Part shown: one piece after another, positions 58,991 to 64,000 of the stretch | How positions within the stretch are numbered: the first letter of the stretch is position 1 | Layout of the letters: each line of letters starts with the position of its first letter | Assembly (NCBI RefSeq): GCF_910593845.1 | Contig: NZ_CAJVAS010000017.1 | Coordinates: 58,800 to 122,799 of the forward strand | Length of the DNA stretch: 64,000 bases | Reading direction: 5' to 3' | Source of the DNA: Paenibacillus solanacearum | GTDB lineage: Bacteria > Bacillota > Bacilli > Paenibacillales > NBRC-103111 | Translations under genes and position numbers: made by a program | Notes under the pieces: generated by a model | Seen by the model: only the letters and a program-made list of their open reading frames with translations | Database searches by the model: none | Told to the model about the DNA's origin: nothing

Positions 58991-60043
58991 ATGAATCTCT
59001 ATCCTGTTCCTGGTCCAAATGGTTGGACCGGTTATATTAACAATAAAGGTGATTTAGAAATACCGGTTCGTATCCTACATTCTGGAGGATTATTTTTCGA
59101 AAATCGTGCTAGAGTTGGGTTAAGTGGCACGGGAGGTAAAAAGTATGGATATTATGATGAAAAAGGAAATTGGATAATTGAACCACAATTCAAAAGTGCA
59201 AGTAACTTTTGTAATGGTTGTGCGGTTGTTAGCACTGAGAGTGAGCAAGGAAAGCGTAGATATAAGTTTATAAATAAATCTGGAGACATTCTATGGGAAG
59301 TGCCCGATGGGTTATCAGTCCACTCTCGTGAATCAAATGGACTGTATCCTATTAAAAAAGATGGAAAGCTTGCTTACTTTACCTGCTATGGGAAGCAAAT
59401 GACAGAATTTGAATTTGAAAATGCGTATGCTTTCAAAGATGGATTAGGTTTGGTTCATTTGTCGACAACCAATTCTGGGGAATATCTAATAACCTACATT
59501 CGTGAAGATGGCAGTAGGTTATTTGAGCCATTCATTAATTTTGGTATATCGTTTTTTTCAGAGGGACATAGCGTATTAGGTAAAAGGGTTCGTTCTGGAA
59601 CTAATGTAGAAGATAGTTACTTTATTTTTAACAAAGAAGGGAAAATATTGAATCCTGAAACGACATATAGTATAGCCGGTCCATTTTCTGAGGGTTTAAC
59701 ATATGTGCATATCCCAAAAGAAGGACATCCAGGTATACGTTACATAAATACATTAGGTGAAACCATATTAAAACCTCATGTAAAATATATCCCTAAGAAT
59801 TTTTCAAGTGGTATGGTAGTGGTTAGACATGAGAGATATTCTTTTTATGGATATGCTGATAAGACAGGTGAAACTGTAATTGAGTGCAAATATAAGGAGT
59901 GTAACGACTTTCAAGGTGATTTAGCATATGTTATTTGGGATAAAGATTTTTCTTGGGTAGCCGAACCATATATGTATATCAACAGATCAGGCGAAGTCGT
60001 TTATAAAATGGAAAGACAACATGTCCCCGATATTGGTTTTTAG
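58991..60043 (+). CDS. WG-repeat protein, AT-rich
   Basis: The 350-residue protein has repeated YINNKGDLEIP, YGYYDEKGNWIIEPQF, YKFINKSGDILWEV, YITYIREDGSRLFEPF and YGYADKTGETVIECKY units, the WG (KWG) repeat, which folds as small beta hairpins. There is no signal peptide. The gene is strikingly AT-rich and its codon use differs from the surroundings, a sign of recent gain. GAAGGGG precedes ATG 58991. WG proteins are often found with toxins or phage-defence loci; nothing like that is adjacent here. Confidence 0.88.
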   Translation: MNLYPVPGPNGWTGYINNKGDLEIPVRILHSGGLFFENRARVGLSGTGGKKYGYYDEKGNWIIEPQFKSASNFCNGCAVVSTESEQGKRRYKFINKSGDILWEVPDGLSVHSRESNGLYPIKKDGKLAYFTCYGKQMTEFEFENAYAFKDGLGLVHLSTTNSGEYLITYIREDGSRLFEPFINFGISFFSEGHSVLGKRVRSGTNVEDSYFIFNKEGKILNPETTYSIAGPFSEGLTYVHIPKEGHPGIRYINTLGETILKPHVKYIPKNFSSGMVVVRHERYSFYGYADKTGETVIECKYKECNDFQGDLAYVIWDKDFSWVAEPYMYINRSGEVVYKMERQHVPDIGF

Positions 60044-60241
60044 ATACCCGTTTTGAAGGTACAGAGATGTACAATTGCCCATTCATATGGGCTAATATAA
60101 AAGCCGATTTTATGAATGAGTACTGTACCAATCAAAAGAGAACCACAAGTTATAACTAACCTGTAGTCCTCGTAACGAAAAGCTTATTATTCCGAGAAGC
60201 AACGAATAGGCGACGCTGCATGATTCCGTTTCATTCTTTTA

Positions 60242-61558
60242 TTATTTCTGTTGTTGTTTGGCAAGTGCCAGCTGCTGGTCGATCGTATAGGCCGCCTCTG
60301 TCAATGCGGTTTGGACAGCTGCGCTGGATGGAGTATTAAGAATGTTCCCGATATTTTTCTTCGTTAAAAGCGAAGGTAAGGCAGGATTCCGGTAGCTGGC
60401 CAGCATAAACGCGTAATTCAGCTCTTCGAGAAACACCTTGATTACAGGATCCGAAGCCTGACCAAGCTTCTGAATGGCGGACTTGGAGGTCAGCAGTTCC
60501 TGACGTGACCAATCCTTATGAAACGCGCTATCAGAATTCAGGATAACCCCCTTCATAAACTTCCAAGCCAGCTCCTTTTGTTTCGATATGGCTGGGACTG
60601 ACAAGGTTTGAATCGATACGCCGTTTACCTTTTTTCCTGTTTCCAGACGCGGCAGCGGTGCAACTGCTGTTTTTCCGGCGGTTGCTTTGTTTTGCTCTAA
60701 AAAAGAATACATGCCGTATAAGGAGACGGTCATACCTGCATTGCCTCCCCACATTTCATATAAGGTAGGATTGCCCATACTGTCAACGATCTTAATCGCG
60801 TTGTTCGTGTTCATTTGATGCCCCAGCAGCGCGATTGCATCCGAGACTGGACGGCTGTCCAAATAGCCGCTGACCTTGCTGTTATCCGGCGATAATAGGC
60901 TGGTGCCGCTGCTTTGCACCAGTGTCTCCAAGAACGTGGATTCGAACGGAATCGTGCTTCCGAAAATCTCCTTACCCTCCACAGCATTGGCAGACTTGAG
61001 CTTGATCGATATGTCAAAGTACTGCTCCCAGGTCCAATCCCCGCTAGGATATTGGATTCCTGCTTTATCGAACCATTCCTTGTTGTAATATACGGCCAGC
61101 GGTGCCGGCGACATCGGGATGCCGTTCAGTTTACCTTTCGTCGTAGCCATTTTCGTCAGAGATTCGTACAAATCATCCGTTGTCATCCGATCCGCTTTGA
61201 AGAAGGGGAGGAGATCGGCAAACATTCCTTCTTCAGCAAGGAGAGGATAGAACGGGCTGAATATAAGATCCGTCTGCTTTCCTTCATTCAATCTTGCCTT
61301 CAAATCTTTCTGGAAGTTTTGCGAGGGGAGCTTTTCAATTTTGATGCGAACGCCCGGGTTTTCCGTTTCAAATTGTTTTGCATGCTTTTGAAACGTGTCA
61401 ATTCGGTACTTTACGGAACCCGATGTATTTTCCGGCATCAAGAGCACTAATTCCTGGTTCTTCGTTTCTTCTACCTTCACTGTCTTATTGTCGTCCACCT
61501 CTGAGCAGCCGGATAATAAGGCACCGCATATCATATACATCGCAACCGCTTTTTTCAT
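60242..61558 (-). CDS. Orphan solute-binding lipoprotein
   Basis: The 438-residue protein has a lipobox (ICGALLSGCSE) and family 1 features: AVYYNKEWFDKAGIQYPSGDWTWEQYFDISIKLK and MWGGNAGMTVSLYGMYSFLEQ. It is more distant from the other two orphan binding proteins. No permease or ATPase gene is adjacent. The ligand is probably a saccharide by family. Confidence 0.9.
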   Translation of the reverse strand: MKKAVAMYMICGALLSGCSEVDDNKTVKVEETKNQELVLLMPENTSGSVKYRIDTFQKHAKQFETENPGVRIKIEKLPSQNFQKDLKARLNEGKQTDLIFSPFYPLLAEEGMFADLLPFFKADRMTTDDLYESLTKMATTKGKLNGIPMSPAPLAVYYNKEWFDKAGIQYPSGDWTWEQYFDISIKLKSANAVEGKEIFGSTIPFESTFLETLVQSSGTSLLSPDNSKVSGYLDSRPVSDAIALLGHQMNTNNAIKIVDSMGNPTLYEMWGGNAGMTVSLYGMYSFLEQNKATAGKTAVAPLPRLETGKKVNGVSIQTLSVPAISKQKELAWKFMKGVILNSDSAFHKDWSRQELLTSKSAIQKLGQASDPVIKVFLEELNYAFMLASYRNPALPSLLTKKNIGNILNTPSSAAVQTALTEAAYTIDQQLALAKQQQK

Positions 61559-61755
61559 TCATTCCACTCCCTCCAATGATTCACTTCAAAAACGCGCCCT
61601 ATTTGTTTCGTTCATCATGGTGTTGGAGGCAATCATTAATAAATCATTCCCCTGCCAATTCAACGATCGATCCACCTCCCCGTCATGTTAGACATTTCAG
61701 GATGGGAAAAAGATACATGTTTTGTTGAAATTTTCTCTACACGGACAAAACGAAG

Positions 61756-61784
61756 AGGAGCAGCTCGCCGAGGCGCCTGCTCCT
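61756..61784 (-). terminator. Hairpin after the MATE gene
   Basis: AGGAGCAG pairs with CTGCTCCT around a GC-rich loop; T-rich sequence follows on the minus strand only after a few bases. The gap 61559-61835 holds nothing else that I can support. Confidence 0.55.
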
Positions 61785-61835
61785 ATTGAAATCATTACTT
61801 ATCGCTTCTGTTAGTTCCTCGCTTCCTCCTGAATC

Positions 61836-63269
61836 CTACACAACCGCCGTTTTCCATCTGCCGCTCTTATAACGGTAAAAAATAATGGCCGTTCGCACGA
61901 TTTGATCGATCGCAATCGATAAATAAGCGCCGATAATCCCCCAATTGAAAACGATTACAAAAAGCAAACCTAATAGGCTTCTAAAAACACAGACGCCAAT
62001 AAAAGTCGAAATCAGTGGAATTTTGGTGTCGCCTGCCCCGCGCAGCGCTCCGGCCAATATAAATTGCGTCGCCTGGAAAGTCTGAATTAATCCAATAATT
62101 CTTAAAGCGCTGCTGCCTGCGTTGATGACGGTCTGGTCGTTTGTATACAACATCATGATGTATGGGGCCAGAATAATGAAGAGGACGCCTGTTACCCCTC
62201 CAAACATTCGGCCGAAGCGCTGGGTCTCCCAACCGAACTTTTCAGCCAAATCAGGCTTACCAGCCCCCAGACCTTGCCCGACCAGTGTACTGGCAGCCAG
62301 CGCGAATGCCATACCGGGCATAAAGGAAAACCCCATAATATTGAAGCAGATGGTATGTGCAGCAAAAACTGCCGTTCCCAAACCGCTGACCACGATCGTA
62401 AATACAAGTTGACCCAATCGCATAGCAAACTGCTCGCCCATGGAAGGCAAACCGATCTTTACAAGCCGGCGGATCGTCGGATAATCGAAGGTCCATACCT
62501 GGCTCCAAGACAGCTTGATGTACGAGCCTTTTCCGAACAGCACTTTCAACACCCATAGTGCCGCAAACGCTTTAGCCAAAGCGGTAGCAATCGCGGCTCC
62601 CGCAACGCCAAGGCCGGGGATAGGGCCCATTCCATAAATGAGGGGATACCCGAGCACCACAACAATGATATTCGAAAGTACATTGATTTTCATTGGCGTA
62701 CGCGTATCTCCGGCTCCACGCAGCACTGCAGAAAGACTCATCGACAAAATCGTAAATCCGAGCGAAAGAAACATGATCTGCGCGTAACCGACTCCTTCTT
62801 GCAGCACTTCCGGTGTCGCACCCATGAATATCATGATGTTTTCCGCTTGCAAATAACTAAGAATAATGACTCCAACCGAAAGCAGAAGACTGAGGATAAA
62901 AGTTTGCTGGGCCGCCAGATTCGCTTCTTCTACATTTCCCGCTCCCATCGCTCTGGCGATGATTGCCGTTGTTCCGATATTGAGTGCCATAAAAATCGCC
63001 AATGCGAAAAAAATGGGTTGGTTCGTTAAGCCTACAGCCGTTACCGCTTCCGCTCCAACGTGCCCGACCATGATCATCACGATCATCTGAAGCACATTCA
63101 GCAGAATGTTCTCGACAAGCGACGGAGCGACAAGCTGGCGGATAACCTTGCGTATTTCTTTCGTTCCTCCTGATTCCAATCTCAACAATTGCTGCGGGTC
63201 AAGAATCCTTTTCGGACTTTTCTGTTTGGCAAGACGTTCATCTACCTCTTCGTCTGGCTGTGGACGCAT
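61836..63269 (-). CDS. MATE-family efflux transporter
   Basis: The 477-residue protein has 12 hydrophobic helices in two similar halves: PSLVENILLNVLQMIVMIMVGHVGAEAVTAVG and VKIGLPSMGEQFAMRLGQLVFTIVVSGLG, each about 220 residues apart, with the family LRGAGDT repeats (AVLRGAGDTRTPM and GALRGAGDTKIPL). It exports cationic compounds using Na or H. An N-terminal charged tail of about 40 residues precedes helix 1. AAGGGAG lies upstream of ATG 63269. Confidence 0.94.
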   Translation of the reverse strand: MRPQPDEEVDERLAKQKSPKRILDPQQLLRLESGGTKEIRKVIRQLVAPSLVENILLNVLQMIVMIMVGHVGAEAVTAVGLTNQPIFFALAIFMALNIGTTAIIARAMGAGNVEEANLAAQQTFILSLLLSVGVIILSYLQAENIMIFMGATPEVLQEGVGYAQIMFLSLGFTILSMSLSAVLRGAGDTRTPMKINVLSNIIVVVLGYPLIYGMGPIPGLGVAGAAIATALAKAFAALWVLKVLFGKGSYIKLSWSQVWTFDYPTIRRLVKIGLPSMGEQFAMRLGQLVFTIVVSGLGTAVFAAHTICFNIMGFSFMPGMAFALAASTLVGQGLGAGKPDLAEKFGWETQRFGRMFGGVTGVLFIILAPYIMMLYTNDQTVINAGSSALRIIGLIQTFQATQFILAGALRGAGDTKIPLISTFIGVCVFRSLLGLLFVIVFNWGIIGAYLSIAIDQIVRTAIIFYRYKSGRWKTAVV

Positions 63270-63492
63270 AGCTCTCTCCCTTCGTCAACATGTTTTAAAT
63301 ATATATTAACATTAATCGCTATGAATGTTCACCAAAAATTGGATAATGCGCGGCTGGTGAGGAAGGTCGTTTAATATGGTGTCGCGAACCCATCCATTAG
63401 TCTGACTACGACGACCATGGTGCATCACGGAATGTCGCTTTTTCATTGGAAGCACGCGGAGTAGATTAATCCTTTACTGGTCGTTGCGCCAT

Positions 63493-63540
63493 AAAAAAAA
63501 CGGGTAGGCAATAATCTATCATCGCCTACCCCGTTATATT
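63493..63540. terminator. Strong intrinsic terminator
   Basis: GGGTAGGC (63502-63509) pairs with GCCTACCC (63524-63531), with eight A on one side and T-rich sequence on the other. The gap 63270-63638 holds this and no gene that I can support. Confidence 0.85.
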
Positions 63541-63638
63541 TTTTTCCTTAGAAATTCGTGTTTTGACAATGGGCGTATTACATAGATGCTGGACTAACCC
63601 TCTAGTAAACCGGTCCATTCTAAGGGGGCGTTATTGCT

Positions 63639-63905
63639 TCAATATTCTCCTTTAATGACGAAGAACGTACCTCGAATGGTCCCAGCCAGTTTGGACTTCT
63701 GTCTTGCAAATTTGAACTTCTTCTCTTCCAGCTCCTTAGGTACTTCCATCCCCTCAGATAGCTTAAATCCAACGGCCCGCTTCTTAGGATCATCCACCAT
63801 ATACATGACGTTGACCGCTAGACCATCCTCATAAAAGACGAAGGCCCATTTGATATTTTCTACTTGAAAACGCGATGTTTCTAGAAGTGTGGTGAAAAAC
63901 ACCAC
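63639..63905 (-). CDS. Hypothetical protein, up to 88 residues
   Basis: The frame encodes a protein-like stretch (IKWAFVFYEDGLAVNVMYMVDDPKKRAVGFKLSEGM, then a Lys/Glu-rich helix). It starts at GTG 63905 without a good ribosome site, and this start lies inside a GTGGTG/CACCAC hairpin. A shorter start is likely. Function unknown. A terminator lies just downstream. Confidence 0.55.
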   Translation of the reverse strand: MVFFTTLLETSRFQVENIKWAFVFYEDGLAVNVMYMVDDPKKRAVGFKLSEGMEVPKELEEKKFKFARQKSKLAGTIRGTFFVIKGEY

Positions 63906-63960
63906 GAATACTCGATATGGTAGAATAATAGAAATACCTGATTAGAAATGAGGAACAGTT

Positions 63961-64000
63961 ATGCGAGCAGCAAAACGGACCGGGGTCCAGCCACAACTAT
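63961..64000 (+). CDS. Possible start of a gene cut by the right edge
   Basis: ATG 63961 has GAGGAAC a few bases upstream and an open frame (MRAAKRTGVQPQL) runs to the edge. Only 13 codons are visible, so the product is unknown. It is divergent from the hypothetical gene at 63639-63905. Confidence 0.4.
   Translation, partial: MRAAKRTGVQPQL

Overview
The window looks like chromosomal DNA of a spore-forming, S-layer-carrying Bacillota of the Paenibacillus/Cohnella type. The reasons are a GerA/GerB/GerC germinant receptor, a CotH spore-coat kinase, a SpoIIP-family hydrolase, two SLH-domain proteins, many AraC regulators beside glycoside hydrolases, strong AGGAGG ribosome sites with many TTG/GTG starts, and a mid-range GC content (by eye) with a few AT-rich insertions. 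No rRNA, tRNA, CRISPR array, transposase or phage gene was seen.

Layout. 1-6.6 kb: the 5' part of a clan-A glycosidase (cut by the left edge) divergent from an AraC regulator, a GH2 enzyme, a Nudix hydrolase with a small partner, and a KamA-family radical SAM aminomutase behind a c-di-AMP (ydaO-type) riboswitch. 6.8-11.3 kb: a large SLH surface protein with three near-identical 97-residue Ig-like repeats. 11.5-16.3 kb: a DoxX-like protein and an ECF41-like sigma factor with a candidate self-recognised promoter, a nitroreductase, an Rrf2 regulator and a secreted SpoIIP-like hydrolase with SH3 domains. 16.4-24.8 kb: a Cys-type sulfatase, a second GH2 with a divergent AraC, an unlisted 55-residue protein, a GH43 lipoprotein-like or secreted enzyme, and CotH.

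25-31.4 kb is a catabolic unit for a four-carbon or related acid sugar: a BASS transporter, PdxA2, a DUF1537 kinase, KdgT permease and a PrpR-type regulator. The regulator's AAA+ core lacks the sigma-54 contact loop. 31.6-36.7 kb holds an SLH protein and a cadherin-repeat protein (six 291-bp repeats), lower in GC. 37.2-43.5 kb is a five-gene operon under a cobalamin riboswitch: an Opp/Nik-type ABC importer, including a permease-ATPase fusion, plus a FhuF-like 2Fe-2S reductase. 43.6-54.9 kb holds an SGNH hydrolase, two orphan sugar-type binding lipoproteins, the ger operon (gerA frameshifted near its start), a stalk-domain protein and an AraC regulator. 54.9-58.8 kb is a glucuronate/mannonate operon (GntR, UxuA, UxuB-like SDR, Gfo/Idh/MocA) with two FadR-type operators over its promoter. 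The right end has an AT-rich WG-repeat gene, a third orphan binding protein, a MATE exporter, a small hypothetical protein and the start of an edge gene.

How it fits together: the glycosidases, sulfatase, binding proteins, KdgT, the DUF1537/PdxA2 pair and the uxu operon suggest degradation of plant or algal uronic-acid-containing glycans. The two most interesting regulatory systems are the c-di-AMP riboswitch on a KamA paralog that lacks the lysine-binding aspartates, and the B12 riboswitch on an importer/reductase operon.
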